From the NCBI GenBank assembly GCA_023284085.1, contig JAKVHY010000030.1:17781-81780 (forward strand): DNA of 64,000 nt, given 5' to 3'. Shown here piece after piece: positions 17,831 through 27,278 of the stretch. The DNA is from Shewanella benthica. GTDB lineage: Bacteria > Pseudomonadota > Gammaproteobacteria > Enterobacterales > Shewanellaceae. Numbering within the stretch: position 1 is the stretch's first letter; every line of letters starts with the position of its first letter. Below the pieces are notes generated by a model. It did not search any database, was not told the origin of the DNA, and saw only the letters and a program-made list of their open reading frames with translations. A program made the position numbers and the translations under genes.

Positions 17831-18736
17831 ATGATTGAGCTTAGACACTTACGAACACTAGTAGCCTTAAAAGAAACGGGAAGTCTCGCTGGTGCAGCCA
17901 AAAAACGCTTCGTCACTCAATCAGCACTTTCTCATCAGATAAAAGAGTTAGAGACCCGGATTAACTCATCAATTTTTATCAGAAAGAGTAAGCCCCTCTC
18001 TTTTACGCAAGAAGGCGCTAGGCTACTCAATCTGGCCGAAGAGATCTTACCTAAGGTCATCGAAACCGAATATGACCTCAAGCAAGGGCTCAATGCCGAA
18101 CTTAATCAGCTTGCGGTAGGCATCGAATGCCATAGCTGCTTTCGATGGTTGATGCCAGTGATGGAGCAGTTTAGGACGGCATATCCAAATGTGAATTTGG
18201 ACCTTTCCAGCCGACACCTATTTGATTCACTCAATGCGCTGGAGATTGGCGAACTCGATGTGGTACTCACATCCGATCCTGTTCCGGGACAATCCATTGC
18301 CTATCAGCATCTGTTCGATTTTGAAGTTCAGCTGGTGGTTGCCAAGGATCACCCTCTGGCCAAGTTGGAATATGTGACGCCTAAGCAACTCGAGAAACTT
18401 GCCATCATCAGCTATCCTGTGCCGCTGCAACGTCTGGATCTGTACCGTCATTTTCTGGAGCCTGCAGGAGTGGAAGCCGGTGAGCAGATCAGCTGTGATC
18501 TCACCATGATGCTACTGCAAAGGATCGCCTGCAAAGATGGTGTGGCAGCCCTGCCAACTTGGTCAATCAGCGAGTCTTATGGCTTGAACTTAACCGCAAT
18601 CAAGCTAGGGCCTGAGGGATTGAAGCGCCCACTGTTTGGAGCATATCGCAAAGATAGCTCTAGCGCACGAGTGGCGCAGCAGTGGTTAAAGCTAGTAGCC
18701 AAAGAAGGACTAGCGAAACAACATAAGTTGAATTAA
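17831..18736 (+). CDS. metR: LysR-family regulator of methionine synthesis
   Basis: 301 residues: N-terminal winged helix-turn-helix (residues 1-60, LKETGSLAGAAKKRFVTQSALSHQIKELE) and a LysR substrate-binding domain. Divergent orientation next to metE and the N-terminal MIELRHLRTL start are characteristic of MetR, which responds to homocysteine and activates metE. AGGGA lies 5 bp before the ATG. The inverted repeat at 17790 suggests autorepression. Confidence 0.93.
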   Translation: MIELRHLRTLVALKETGSLAGAAKKRFVTQSALSHQIKELETRINSSIFIRKSKPLSFTQEGARLLNLAEEILPKVIETEYDLKQGLNAELNQLAVGIECHSCFRWLMPVMEQFRTAYPNVNLDLSSRHLFDSLNALEIGELDVVLTSDPVPGQSIAYQHLFDFEVQLVVAKDHPLAKLEYVTPKQLEKLAIISYPVPLQRLDLYRHFLEPAGVEAGEQISCDLTMMLLQRIACKDGVAALPTWSISESYGLNLTAIKLGPEGLKRPLFGAYRKDSSSARVAQQWLKLVAKEGLAKQHKLN

Positions 18737-18747
18737 AAGAAGGAAAG

Positions 18748-18775
18748 AGATCCTAGGGGGGAGTTCCTAGGATCT
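18748..18775. repeat. CTAG-rich hairpin at convergent junction
   Basis: Inverted repeat AGATCCTAGG-N8-CCTAGGATCT between metR and the leftward HDOD gene. It is followed at about 18797-18858 by degenerate GCGAGT/CTCGAG-type short repeats of a kind also seen near 20457, 35839 and 61207. Confidence 0.7.
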
Positions 18776-18860
18776 TGCTATAAAGACAGGGCGAATAAAG
18801 TTGCGAGTCGCGAGCTACAGCCAGATGCTCGTAACTCGAGTCTCGATACTCGAACCTTCT

Positions 18861-19589
18861 TTACAATGGCTTCAGCAGCTGGTTTCTCATGGAAAGCACG
18901 CGTCTGAGCACTAGACCTGGCGAATTTGCATTGCGAGTCTGACGTAGGTTATGGGCAACCATAAACTCATCTTTAAGCTCTTCATCTAAGCCCAAAGATT
19001 CAAACGCTTCTATGGTCAAGGTCTGCTTCTGGTTATCGATAAGCGACTTGATGATGCTCAGTGGAAACGACTCTTCCGACTCGGCATTTAAGAAGGCAAA
19101 TGCAGTCAAGGCAATAATCTCACCGAATACACTAAACAAGGCTAAGGTCTGCACTTCATCCGGGCTGATATTAACCCCTTCCATATGATGCAAACTATCG
19201 ACGGCATCGGCAGCGATACTTTCGGTCAATGACCAATAGCCATGCACTAATTTCTTATATGGCTGAGGCAATTCATCGAGACGCTCTTTCAGATAGAAGG
19301 TAAAAGCATAACGATATATGTTCACCTGACCTAATCGAATTAGGGCATCTTTCAACGAGCGGTTCTTAGTGGTAACACCTGCACCGCTAATCGCCGCATT
19401 GCTGCGCCAAAGCATATGAGCTGCTAAAGCGGGATCTGAAGAGACAATATCGATGACATTGCGGATATCACCATCGGCGATGATCGCCTTCTTTAATGGG
19501 ATCAATATTCCGCGGCGACCAATCACCTGCTCTTCATTACTAATAATTGCGCGTACTTGAGTGAACACCTTATGCTCAAGATCTGTCAT
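18861..19589 (-). CDS. HDOD domain signalling protein
   Basis: 242 residues from the ATG at 19589 (MTDLEHKVF); a longer TTG/GTG-started version to 19631 has no better ribosome site. A helical HDOD domain spans most of the chain (IVSSDPALAAHMLWRSNAAISG, LKDALIRLGQVNIYRYAF). HDOD proteins lack the HD catalytic residues and act as scaffolds in signalling, often with c-di-GMP or motility circuits. No other domain attached; no operon partner. Confidence 0.8.
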   Translation of the reverse strand: MTDLEHKVFTQVRAIISNEEQVIGRRGILIPLKKAIIADGDIRNVIDIVSSDPALAAHMLWRSNAAISGAGVTTKNRSLKDALIRLGQVNIYRYAFTFYLKERLDELPQPYKKLVHGYWSLTESIAADAVDSLHHMEGVNISPDEVQTLALFSVFGEIIALTAFAFLNAESEESFPLSIIKSLIDNQKQTLTIEAFESLGLDEELKDEFMVAHNLRQTRNANSPGLVLRRVLSMRNQLLKPL

Positions 19590-19787
19590 GGGAAGTTTTA
19601 ACCTACATTTATTATTTTGGCACAACACCAATTGTTATCAGGGAATTTACCCATAAAAAGGCCACTTGGGTCAAGTTGATTTCGTCTAAATGAATACTTT
19701 AACTGTAATTATCTGCCAAAGGTCAGATAACCGGACGAAAACCCCCAAGTTAGGACTAAATCAGAGCGTTATCTAGCATTCGATGCA

Positions 19788-20393
19788 TTATATCGCGCCT
19801 GCATCTTCGAGTCCTCGATAGACAGTCTCTGCTAGCGCGCGGTAACCTGCATCATTAAGGTGAATCGTATCAGATTTCATCGACCGGGTTTTGAGCAAGT
19901 CCGTTAACACCTCTTCTAGCAGCATAACATCATACGTCTCTGCTAACTCTGAATAGAGCGTCGCCGATGACAAAAAAATGCTCTTCTGGGGCACGGCTAT
20001 CAAGACTACCGGAATCGACTTAGCCTGAGCCAGCTCGATCATCTGCGCCAGGTTAGCTTTGGTCTTGGCTATATCATGATTACGCAGAAAGTCATTGCCA
20101 CCTTCGAGTAAAATCAACAAGTCAGGAGTCTCTCCAACGAGTAGCTCAGCTAACCTGGTCAAGCCTTGTGAGGTAGTCTCTCCGGAAACACCGGCATTGA
20201 TCACCCTGAGGCCAGTTAATTCAGCCAAAACCGCTGGATAATCACCGTCTTCACTCGCCCCCTTGCCATAAGTAAGACTATCGCCAAAGGCCATGATTTC
20301 GGCACGCGCCGAAAGCAGTTCAAGTTTAGGGCCAGAACAAGCCGACAGCAGAAATAAACCTATCGAGAGCAATATGGCTAATGCTGATTTCAT
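19788..20393 (-). CDS. SGNH/GDSL hydrolase lipoprotein (TesA-like esterase)
   Basis: 201 residues. A lipobox LLSAC at about residues 15-19 predicts a lipid-anchored envelope protein. All four SGNH blocks are visible: GDSL (Ser, about residue 38), the Gly in NAGVSGETT, the Asn in GGND, and the Asp-x-x-His pair in DTIHLN near the C-terminus. The family includes TesA lysophospholipase/arylesterase. GGAG-type ribosome site directly upstream. The lipoprotein form differs from classic soluble periplasmic TesA. Confidence 0.88.
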   Translation of the reverse strand: MKSALAILLSIGLFLLSACSGPKLELLSARAEIMAFGDSLTYGKGASEDGDYPAVLAELTGLRVINAGVSGETTSQGLTRLAELLVGETPDLLILLEGGNDFLRNHDIAKTKANLAQMIELAQAKSIPVVLIAVPQKSIFLSSATLYSELAETYDVMLLEEVLTDLLKTRSMKSDTIHLNDAGYRALAETVYRGLEDAGAI

Positions 20394-20528
20394 CCCCTCT
20401 CCTAATTCAGGTCATACGTTCTGAGCGGTAAGTTTTAAGTTAAAGATAGAGCAAAGAATGTCGCGAGTAACGAGCAGCGAAAAAACCGAAGTTCGTATCT
20501 CATAACCCGCACCTCAAATTTAACACAT

Positions 20529-20555
20529 AAAAAAGCCAGACCTAAGGTCTGGCTT
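20529..20555 (-). terminator. Rho-independent terminator of btuB
   Basis: Perfect 11-bp stem AAGCCAGACCT / AGGTCTGGCTT with a 1-nt centre; read leftward it is followed by a run of T. It lies 59 bp after the btuB stop. Confidence 0.85.
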
Positions 20556-20613
20556 AAAGAAAAACCTAAGGCGCTCGAACCTAAGCTTTCTATCCTAAGT
20601 TCTAGTTCCTTCT

Positions 20614-22614
20614 TTAAAACCTATAACTTCCGGTTAGGCGTAGTGCTCGGCCAGTACCAACGTAGTAACCGTTGCCCCAGCTGCTGTAATAACCTGAGCT
20701 GACATACTGCTCATCGAACAAGTTATCTACGCGAAAGCTGGCAAGCCAGACATCATTGGTATAGTTAACCGCCAGGTTAGTCAGCCAGTATGCCTCTAAC
20801 TTATCACCAGCATTACTATTATCGCCTTCGATGAAACGTTCACCGGTATAAACGACTTCGGTAAACACCTGCCAGTTTTGGTTAGCATCGATACTGAAGT
20901 AACCGCGGCCAGTGTGCTCGGCAACCCAAGAGAGTTGTTTACCTTCATTTACGCCTGCGGTAAATTCAGCATCGATATAGTTATACTCGGCGCCCAGTTG
21001 TACCTTATCGGTCAGCTGCCAATCCCAATCGGCACTCACACCGTAACGACGTGACGCATCGGCGTTGACGTTGGCGCCAGGAAAATCACCATGAATAGGA
21101 GTTTCGGCACTCGAGTCGAATACAATCTCATCTTCAAGATCTAAGCGGTAAGCACTCAAACGTAATGTGTGCGACTCAGGTGTCCAGTCCCAACCGGCTT
21201 CATATGAACGGCCCGTCTGCGGGTTAAGACCGACCACGCCAGGAGAGGTATAAGCTTGCTCATCGACTTTAGCGAAACGAAAGTTATCATCGGCACGAAC
21301 ATAAAGTCTATGTGTCGCTGTAGGACGATAATTCAAGCCTAGCTCGAAGGCATGGGCATCTTGATCTAGCTCTATTCCTTCTGGATACACATCGCCGTCA
21401 ACAAGATCATCCGTCGCTTCAGAGTAGCGTCCACCCACGACATAGCTAAGACTCGTGGTGAGTGGAACACTGGCTTGAACATAGGCACTGGCAACTTTTT
21501 GAACGTTACTACGGCCCCAGTCAAATTCAGACTCACCACGGCTCAAATCGATACCGGTAACGATACTCAAGTCGCCCTTTTCCGTGGCAATATTCGCAAC
21601 GACTTTAGGCGTAAATTCAAGAAATGAGCGCTTGTTGGTACCCGATGTTCCCCAACTGATACTCTTCACTTTACTGTCGGTATAGTTGATATCGGCGCCC
21701 AGAGACCAGGCATCAGTTAACTGGTGTTGGTAACCACTGCGAATAGCCGTTGTCATCTCATGTTGATAATCATCAGGATTAAACGGGTTAGCTTGTGTTG
21801 GATCTTCCTTAATTTGATCTTCACTCAGTGAACCCGCCATTTCACGATCGTTATCGTAATAGCTGGTTTCGATGAAGAAGTTATCTGAATCTGTTTGATA
21901 CTGCAGGCGACCTAAAACTGATGATGTCTTATTGGCATTATGATCGCGGTAATTATCACCTTGGTTATAACTCGCCGCCGCATAGTAGCGCCAGGTATCG
22001 TTAATCGCACCTGACACATCGGCCTTGCCTTCATAAGTGTTGAAACTGCCGCCAGACAGCTGAATACTTCCACCTGTGTCCGTCGGAGCCTTAGTGATGA
22101 TGTTAATCACACCACCGACAGCCTGATCGCCATAAAGTACACCGGCACTACCGGATAAGATCTCCACGCGCTCGATTTGGTTGAGTGGGATAGCATTGAT
22201 GCTAGGCGCCGCAATATCGATATTATTAAGGCGGCGACCATCGACCAAGATCAGTGTATTGTTCGCAGCTTGGCTAGCAGAGAAGCCACGCATCGAAAAA
22301 ACCGCGCCTGAGTTTGAATCTGAAATTTGAATGCCACTCTGGCCACGTAACACTTCAGTTAGACTGGTCGCGCCGCTCATCTCTATCTGAGCTGAATCGA
22401 TAATATTCACGTTTGCCGCGATATTCAGAGGGGTGTTTACGCTGCGGCCAATCACAGTGATCACTTCATCGACACTGTTTACCTGGCTTGCACCAGTATT
22501 AGCGACTGCAGCCGCCATAACGTTCGATGAGACAACTGACAGAGTAAGTACACTGCTGACTAGAATGGCTATTTTTGAAAGTTTGTTTGACTCATTAAAT
22601 GAGAAAGTACCCAT
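20614..22614 (-). CDS. btuB: TonB-dependent vitamin B12 receptor
   Basis: 666 residues: signal peptide (to about residue 34, VMAAA), TonB box DEVITVIG, plug domain (about 50-170, RGFSASQAANNTLILVDGRR, GVLYGDQAVGGVINIITK) and a 22-strand barrel ending in the terminal aromatic YRF. The general BtuB layout plus a cobalamin riboswitch in its leader identify the substrate as cobalamin or related corrinoids. It is outer-membrane located and energised by TonB-ExbBD. A terminator follows. No btuCDF genes are adjacent. Confidence 0.92.
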   Translation of the reverse strand: MGTFSFNESNKLSKIAILVSSVLTLSVVSSNVMAAAVANTGASQVNSVDEVITVIGRSVNTPLNIAANVNIIDSAQIEMSGATSLTEVLRGQSGIQISDSNSGAVFSMRGFSASQAANNTLILVDGRRLNNIDIAAPSINAIPLNQIERVEILSGSAGVLYGDQAVGGVINIITKAPTDTGGSIQLSGGSFNTYEGKADVSGAINDTWRYYAAASYNQGDNYRDHNANKTSSVLGRLQYQTDSDNFFIETSYYDNDREMAGSLSEDQIKEDPTQANPFNPDDYQHEMTTAIRSGYQHQLTDAWSLGADINYTDSKVKSISWGTSGTNKRSFLEFTPKVVANIATEKGDLSIVTGIDLSRGESEFDWGRSNVQKVASAYVQASVPLTTSLSYVVGGRYSEATDDLVDGDVYPEGIELDQDAHAFELGLNYRPTATHRLYVRADDNFRFAKVDEQAYTSPGVVGLNPQTGRSYEAGWDWTPESHTLRLSAYRLDLEDEIVFDSSAETPIHGDFPGANVNADASRRYGVSADWDWQLTDKVQLGAEYNYIDAEFTAGVNEGKQLSWVAEHTGRGYFSIDANQNWQVFTEVVYTGERFIEGDNSNAGDKLEAYWLTNLAVNYTNDVWLASFRVDNLFDEQYVSSGYYSSWGNGYYVGTGRALRLTGSYRF

Positions 22615-22734
22615 TTTACCTTTAACTCCTAAAAGGAAAACGGGGCAAAAATGTCACGACATATTTAGGCAGTTCAGCTTTATGCTGTTGACCGAAAGCC
22701 GCATCTTGAGATCTGCCCGCCGAAATCTCAAAAT

Positions 22735-22915
22735 CATCTAATGGGCCGGTCTCCGGACTTAGGTTATTGGGTAAGATCAACAGACCTTTTCCCGAGCAAG
22801 TAGAGATTTTTATCAACAAGGGTCTATTAGACTTGTAATAGACCTGTGCATCTCACTTTCACCTTCACCGTTGCGGGGGCAGTGCCAGATTTTCACAGGC
22901 TTCCCGATTATCCTT
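22735..22915 (-). ncRNA. Cobalamin riboswitch (AdoCbl class)
   Basis: Read leftward, the segment shows the family landmarks in order: GGGAAGCCTGTGAAAATC, then CACTGCCCCCGCAACGGTG, then the B12 box region GTCCGGAGACCGGCCCATT. It sits in the leader of btuB about 120 bp before the start codon, where binding of adenosylcobalamin would reduce expression. Boundaries are approximate. Confidence 0.93.
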
Positions 22916-23175
22916 TCACTCTCTCACTCAAGGCGTTTGCACAAAAAATAGCATCGCCCCAAGAAGACAGATCAGGCACCACAAAAGATTGACAGCATAA
23001 ATCTTGTTATTGATTTGCTTAAAAACGTCTCCAGATTAACAACTGGATCACGATTGGCCGCATTATAGACGTCTATACGTATAAATGTCTAATGTTTGGA
23101 AAGATAAACTCCCCTGAGAAAATTAATCCACAGCTCCCACAAAGATGAAACGATTTGCCAACTGCTTTCGAACGA

Positions 23176-24117
23176 CTAAGTCGCCGTCATCTGTCCGGTG
23201 TAGAGAATAAAATTACGCAGCAATAACACCCCCACTAAACTAAAGCTGGCCGTCACGGCGACATAGGCAAATTTTCTATCGGCAGAGACCTTCATCCATA
23301 AATTAAACGCCAGTGGTAGGGTCAAACCTAAGCCAACCACTCCGGCCCAGAATATCCAGCCCCAGAAACCTTCACCCAGCGCATTAAACGCCGCGACCTG
23401 GCTTTGCCCACCCGATAAGATAAGGCCGGCGAAGAAGGTAAAGAGTACCGCCATCTCAATTAAGATCATGGGGATCTCGATCCCATGGATAAAGCGCACC
23501 TCTATCCCATTCGGATTACCCTTGAGCAATACACCAACCAGCAAGGTAGCTGCGGCGCCGGAGGAGAGACCCGAGATAAGGAACAAGACAGGCAAAACAG
23601 GGTTATTGAGCAGAGGAAATCCGATTAAAGCCGACAGCAAGAATCCGGTGTAGGCGCCTAATGATAGGGATAATATCAGTAGTATCCCAGTGATCACATC
23701 TTCCCATTGCTGTAATTTAATCAAGCCCTTTGTGAGCAGGCCCCAGCGCCCGTCACACCACTGAATGACAGGCGCACTGAACACGGCGCCTATCCAGGCA
23801 AACAACATCATCTGATAGGCCATCAATACCAGCACGCCCATAGACATCACCGAAGTGGCGTTATAAAACACCAGGATCTTCCAAAAATCCCAAGGCTTGG
23901 TAAGGTCGAGAACTAAAATACCTAGCCCGGCACAAACCGTAACGGGTGCTATCAGGGCGGCGGCTTGAATAAATCGAGACTGATAGGCTTTTTTACCTAA
24001 CTTAAAATGTTTCAACAAGATGCCGAAAAATACTGCCCCGGCCGACAAACCGGCCAGAAACAGGTAGATAGCGATAGGCCAATGCCAGACTAACCCTTCG
24101 AAATGAAATGCACTCAT
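23176..24117 (-). CDS. nrfD: NrfD-like integral membrane quinol-oxidising subunit
   Basis: 313 residues with eight to ten hydrophobic helices and the family N-terminus (WPIAIYLFLAGLSAGAVFFG). NrfD/PsrC proteins bind menaquinol and pass electrons to a partner iron-sulfur protein. Its ATG overlaps the stop of the NrfC-like gene by 4 bp. The module is transcribed leftward as nrfB-nrfC-nrfD. The catalytic cytochrome (NrfA) is not in the window, so the true terminal acceptor is uncertain; the symbol denotes family membership. Confidence 0.85.
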   Translation of the reverse strand: MSAFHFEGLVWHWPIAIYLFLAGLSAGAVFFGILLKHFKLGKKAYQSRFIQAAALIAPVTVCAGLGILVLDLTKPWDFWKILVFYNATSVMSMGVLVLMAYQMMLFAWIGAVFSAPVIQWCDGRWGLLTKGLIKLQQWEDVITGILLILSLSLGAYTGFLLSALIGFPLLNNPVLPVLFLISGLSSGAAATLLVGVLLKGNPNGIEVRFIHGIEIPMILIEMAVLFTFFAGLILSGGQSQVAAFNALGEGFWGWIFWAGVVGLGLTLPLAFNLWMKVSADRKFAYVAVTASFSLVGVLLLRNFILYTGQMTAT

Positions 24118-24809
24118 AACACTATCTCCCCATCAATAGTCGATACATGGAACAACTTAGGGCGGGTACCTAAATCCGTTTTAGCTCGATACGTTGGTTT
24201 CGTTTTTAACGTCTTGACTAACTCAGAGTCGGGGTCTCTTATATTGCCAAATACCAGGGCGTGAGTCGGACACGCCTCGACACAAGCCGGTTGCTTACCT
24301 TGCTTCAGCCGAGTCTCTTTACAGAAATCACACTTGTCGGCCGCTTTAGTCACAGGGTTAATGAATCTTACCTGATAGGGGCAAGCTGCAATGCAATACT
24401 GGCAACCGACACACTTATCAGCATTCACACCGACAATCCCGGTCTCTGAGTCTATGTAGGCGGCCCCAGTGGGGCACACTTTCACGCAGGGTGCGTTTTC
24501 ACAATGCTGGCAAGACTTGCGACTGAAACGGTAACTCTGATTTGGATATTCCCCAAATGGACCTGTGCGTTTGATCGCCACCCTAGATACTCCCACAGGC
24601 ACATCATTCACCTCTCGACAGGCTTGCTCACAAGCATTACAGCCGATGCAGAGGTTTTCATCATGTACCATGGCATACTTGATTGTCTGAGTTTGGTCGA
24701 CTCCAACCTCAGCCTCAGTTTCTGCAAGCTCTTTCGCCACCGAGTAGATTGAGATCCCCGCGAGCAAGGTGCCGCAACCGGTAAGAAAATGTCTTTTTGA
24801 AATATCCAT
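24114..24809 (-). CDS. nrfC: NrfC-like four-cluster ferredoxin subunit
   Basis: 231 residues from ATG 24809 (MDISKRHFLTG), chosen for the GGGAG 8 bp upstream. Four 4Fe-4S cysteine groups: CIGCNACEQAC, CQHCENAPC...C, CVGCQYCIAAC and CDFC...CVEAC. The N-terminal segment resembles a Tat signal but reads KRHFLTG rather than the canonical RR, so export is likely but not certain. It would carry electrons between NrfD-like quinol oxidase and the pentaheme cytochrome. Confidence 0.87.
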   Translation of the reverse strand: MDISKRHFLTGCGTLLAGISIYSVAKELAETEAEVGVDQTQTIKYAMVHDENLCIGCNACEQACREVNDVPVGVSRVAIKRTGPFGEYPNQSYRFSRKSCQHCENAPCVKVCPTGAAYIDSETGIVGVNADKCVGCQYCIAACPYQVRFINPVTKAADKCDFCKETRLKQGKQPACVEACPTHALVFGNIRDPDSELVKTLKTKPTYRAKTDLGTRPKLFHVSTIDGEIVL

Positions 24810-24823
24810 AATTGATACTCCCA

Positions 24824-25294
24824 TTATTTATCGAGGTGACACCCGCGGCAGAGTTGGCTACGCTCTTTCGCCGTGATCCCGATGACTGGATCGTATTCCA
24901 CATGCAACTGGTGGCAACTGGCACAATTGACCCTGTTAGCATGAACATTGTGAGTCCAATCAGCCATGGCTAAGGTTTCATGATCATGACACTCGAGACA
25001 GGCTCCCGATTGTTCAGTCACCGAAGTAGTGCTATCACTCGAAAAGCGTCGTATGTTCGACCCCTTCTTAGGATGTTTGCCTCTCTGCCCATGGCAATCC
25101 TGACATTGGATTGCAAGTGCGGTATTGCCATGCAGCCCCAACATGGCGCCGTTACGTTTATGGCATTTCATGCAAGAATTTTGATTTATAGCCAAAGACT
25201 CAGCTGACAGTGCATAAACAGGACTAGTCGCTCCCGCCATGACTAAGCAGATGAATGATGGCAACAGCAGCCAAAAGCGGGATAATCTGGACAT
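24824..25294 (-). CDS. nrfB: NrfB-like pentaheme c-type cytochrome
   Basis: 156 residues: Sec signal (to about residue 28, PVYALS) and five CXXCH haem sites, near residues 41 (CMKCH), 64 (CQDCH), 100 (CLECH), 123 (CASCH) and 150 (CRGCH). Size and haem number match NrfB, the soluble periplasmic electron carrier to NrfA. AAGGACA precedes the ATG. First gene of nrfBCD proper; a DUF2726-like gene lies 82 bp upstream on the same strand and may be co-transcribed. Confidence 0.9.
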   Translation of the reverse strand: MSRLSRFWLLLPSFICLVMAGATSPVYALSAESLAINQNSCMKCHKRNGAMLGLHGNTALAIQCQDCHGQRGKHPKKGSNIRRFSSDSTTSVTEQSGACLECHDHETLAMADWTHNVHANRVNCASCHQLHVEYDPVIGITAKERSQLCRGCHLDK

Positions 25295-25376
25295 GACTTG
25301 TCCTTACATCGATAGATGAATGCTAAAATCTCGGTGGAATGTGGCACCAAACGGGATTGTTCGGCGCCACTATCGG

Positions 25377-25880
25377 CTAGGCAGCAAGCGCGTTTCTGAT
25401 GAGTGCTTCATCACAGTGTTTATCTTTATCTAACTTGATCAATTGTATTCCTGTGTATGCCAGACACTTCTCGATAAACTCGACTTGATCGCTGGTGCTA
25501 TCTTCAGGATTGGTCATAACTAACTTGACTGATGATGACTCATTATCCACCACCACATAGTCGAGATGACAATGCTCCATATATTCCTGCACCTCTTCAT
25601 GATTCTTAACGGCTTGATCAATATCGACCACATTCACTAGAGAGGCATCATAGAGCACATCGTAACGGCCTTTGGCTATGGTTTTTAATGTCTTCAAAAA
25701 TTGCATGGACTGCATATCGAGCAGGTGTGGCTTAACACTGACTTCCGTAGCAGCCTTTTGAACGTCGCTTGTTTGGAAAAACTTAATGCAAGTCATCACA
25801 AACGTCACGATAACGAATGGAACGATAACAAACAGGACAAAGTACATAAAGGTATAACTGAGTATGACGGTGGCGTTCAT
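25377..25880 (-). CDS. Membrane-anchored DUF2726-like protein
   Basis: 167 residues: one membrane helix (about residues 8-32, strongly hydrophobic) and a soluble domain whose pattern (FLKTLKTIA...YDVLYDASLVNVVDI...LDYVVVD...KLDKDKHCDEALI) resembles DUF2726, a restriction-endonuclease-like fold of unknown role. Some charged residues typical of nucleases appear replaced, so activity is doubtful. GGAGG precedes the ATG by 8 bp. Located upstream of nrfBCD; function unknown. Confidence 0.6.
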   Translation of the reverse strand: MNATVILSYTFMYFVLFVIVPFVIVTFVMTCIKFFQTSDVQKAATEVSVKPHLLDMQSMQFLKTLKTIAKGRYDVLYDASLVNVVDIDQAVKNHEEVQEYMEHCHLDYVVVDNESSSVKLVMTNPEDSTSDQVEFIEKCLAYTGIQLIKLDKDKHCDEALIRNALAA

Positions 25881-26257
25881 GATAAACCTCCAGAAAATCT
25901 ATTTATATTTAGTTTGCAATTAAGTATTGCTCTCAAACTAAAACATATGCAATTACTTTCATGGCTTAATAACAAAAATAAAACCATGATCATATTATCA
26001 AGTAAAGATATTACTCATTGCAGATTACCAGCAGTTAGATATTACAATCTCGCATATTACATATCTAACACCAATAAGAATAAACAGCAGTTAATACAAC
26101 GGCATAAGCTAACACGAAAAATGTAATGATAGAGCGTATAAACCATAAATTTATTTTAATTATTTTGTTGTCACTTATTTAATAAAGGGTATATATTAAT
26201 TTATTGAATTCATATTTTGTCAGATTTACAACTGTGTTTCCTAGTGGGGATTTAAGA
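25881..26257. other. AT-rich divergent promoter region
   Basis: About 377 bp, markedly AT-rich compared with neighbours, between the leftward nrf-associated operon and a rightward LysR-type gene. It must hold both promoters; no exact operator could be assigned. A weak frame across 25701-26126 is not considered a gene. Confidence 0.45.
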
Positions 26258-27238
26258 ATGAAAAATCTAAAACTTGATACTTTAGATTTACTCAGCATTA
26301 ATATTCTGGTTAATTTATATGAACATCATTCGGCCAAATTAGTGGCTAAAAAGATGAATGTTTCTGCACCTAAAATAAGTCGCTGCCTACAGCATTCCAG
26401 AATTATTTTTAATAACCCACTTTTTATTCGCAAAAAACACGGCTTCATTCCCAACGAATTTGCCAAGCAGCTCTACCCTATCGCTAAAGAGATAGTGCAA
26501 TGCTCTGAGCACCTGTACCAAATTCATGTCGACGACAGCGGTTCTGAAAAATCACCTATCACCATTCATGTTAGCGATCTTATCCTTCATCAATTTCCGC
26601 AACTATTGAAGAATGCCATCAAGGAGAGTCATTTAACTCTTAAGTTCGCTATCAGCCCCAATTCGGACAAGCTAATCACAGATATTAGTGAGAATCGAAT
26701 CGATATCGGATTAATCAGCGAGTCTAATCATGAATATCTAAAACAGATCGATAACCTTGTCGATGTCGTTGCACTAAAACGGCTATCTCACCTCTATCTG
26801 GTGTGCGATCTGCATCATCCGCTGTTAAAACAGGAGATCACCTTAGAGTCCATCGCTCAATATCCTTATGTGAGCATTTTAGGCAAACCCGAACAAGCTA
26901 CATCGGATCCATTTTTACTTTACTGCAGCCAACATCAGCTTGCATATCACCTAAAGAATGGGGATCTGATTAATCATAATTTCAATATTGAGGCACTCAA
27001 GCAACATATAACCGATACCGATGCCGTCGCACTGCTGCCCTATAGCAAGATCTATGATCAGAGTCATCAAATGCCTAACTTACATGTTTGTCGATTATCA
27101 GAGGTAGAAACCGAACGGCTCTACCTGTCAATTAACAGTCCGACCCTATATTTAGTCACTAAAAAAGGGCCGTTATCGTCGAATATATCCTGGTTAGTTG
27201 ACACCGTCGGCCATATCGTCAACCGCAGTATTCATTAA
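26258..27238 (+). CDS. LysR-type transcriptional regulator
   Basis: 326 residues from ATG 26258 (MKNLKLDTL), preferred over 26204 because GGGGA lies 7 bp upstream. N-terminal winged helix (LVAKKMNVSAPKISRCLQHSRIIFNNPLFIRK) and a divergent substrate-binding domain. Divergent from the nrf-like operon, so it may control it (inference). It is related to the convergent regulator at 27279: both share an FIR(K/Q)K(H/Y)GF-PN segment. Confidence 0.8.
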   Translation: MKNLKLDTLDLLSINILVNLYEHHSAKLVAKKMNVSAPKISRCLQHSRIIFNNPLFIRKKHGFIPNEFAKQLYPIAKEIVQCSEHLYQIHVDDSGSEKSPITIHVSDLILHQFPQLLKNAIKESHLTLKFAISPNSDKLITDISENRIDIGLISESNHEYLKQIDNLVDVVALKRLSHLYLVCDLHHPLLKQEITLESIAQYPYVSILGKPEQATSDPFLLYCSQHQLAYHLKNGDLINHNFNIEALKQHITDTDAVALLPYSKIYDQSHQMPNLHVCRLSEVETERLYLSINSPTLYLVTKKGPLSSNISWLVDTVGHIVNRSIH

Positions 27239-27256
27239 GCACAGGATGAATAAACA

Positions 27257-27274
27257 CCATTTTTAAAAAAATGG
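27257..27274. terminator. Bidirectional terminator-like hairpin
   Basis: CCATTTTT-AA-AAAAATGG between two convergent LysR-type genes. The short AT-rich stem makes it a weak but symmetrical candidate. Confidence 0.5.
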
Positions 27275-27278
27275 GAAT

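Noticed and set aside
25701..26126. 141-residue plus-strand frame
   Set aside because: It covers the antisense of the DUF2726-like gene and AT-rich promoter DNA, with no plausible protein features.
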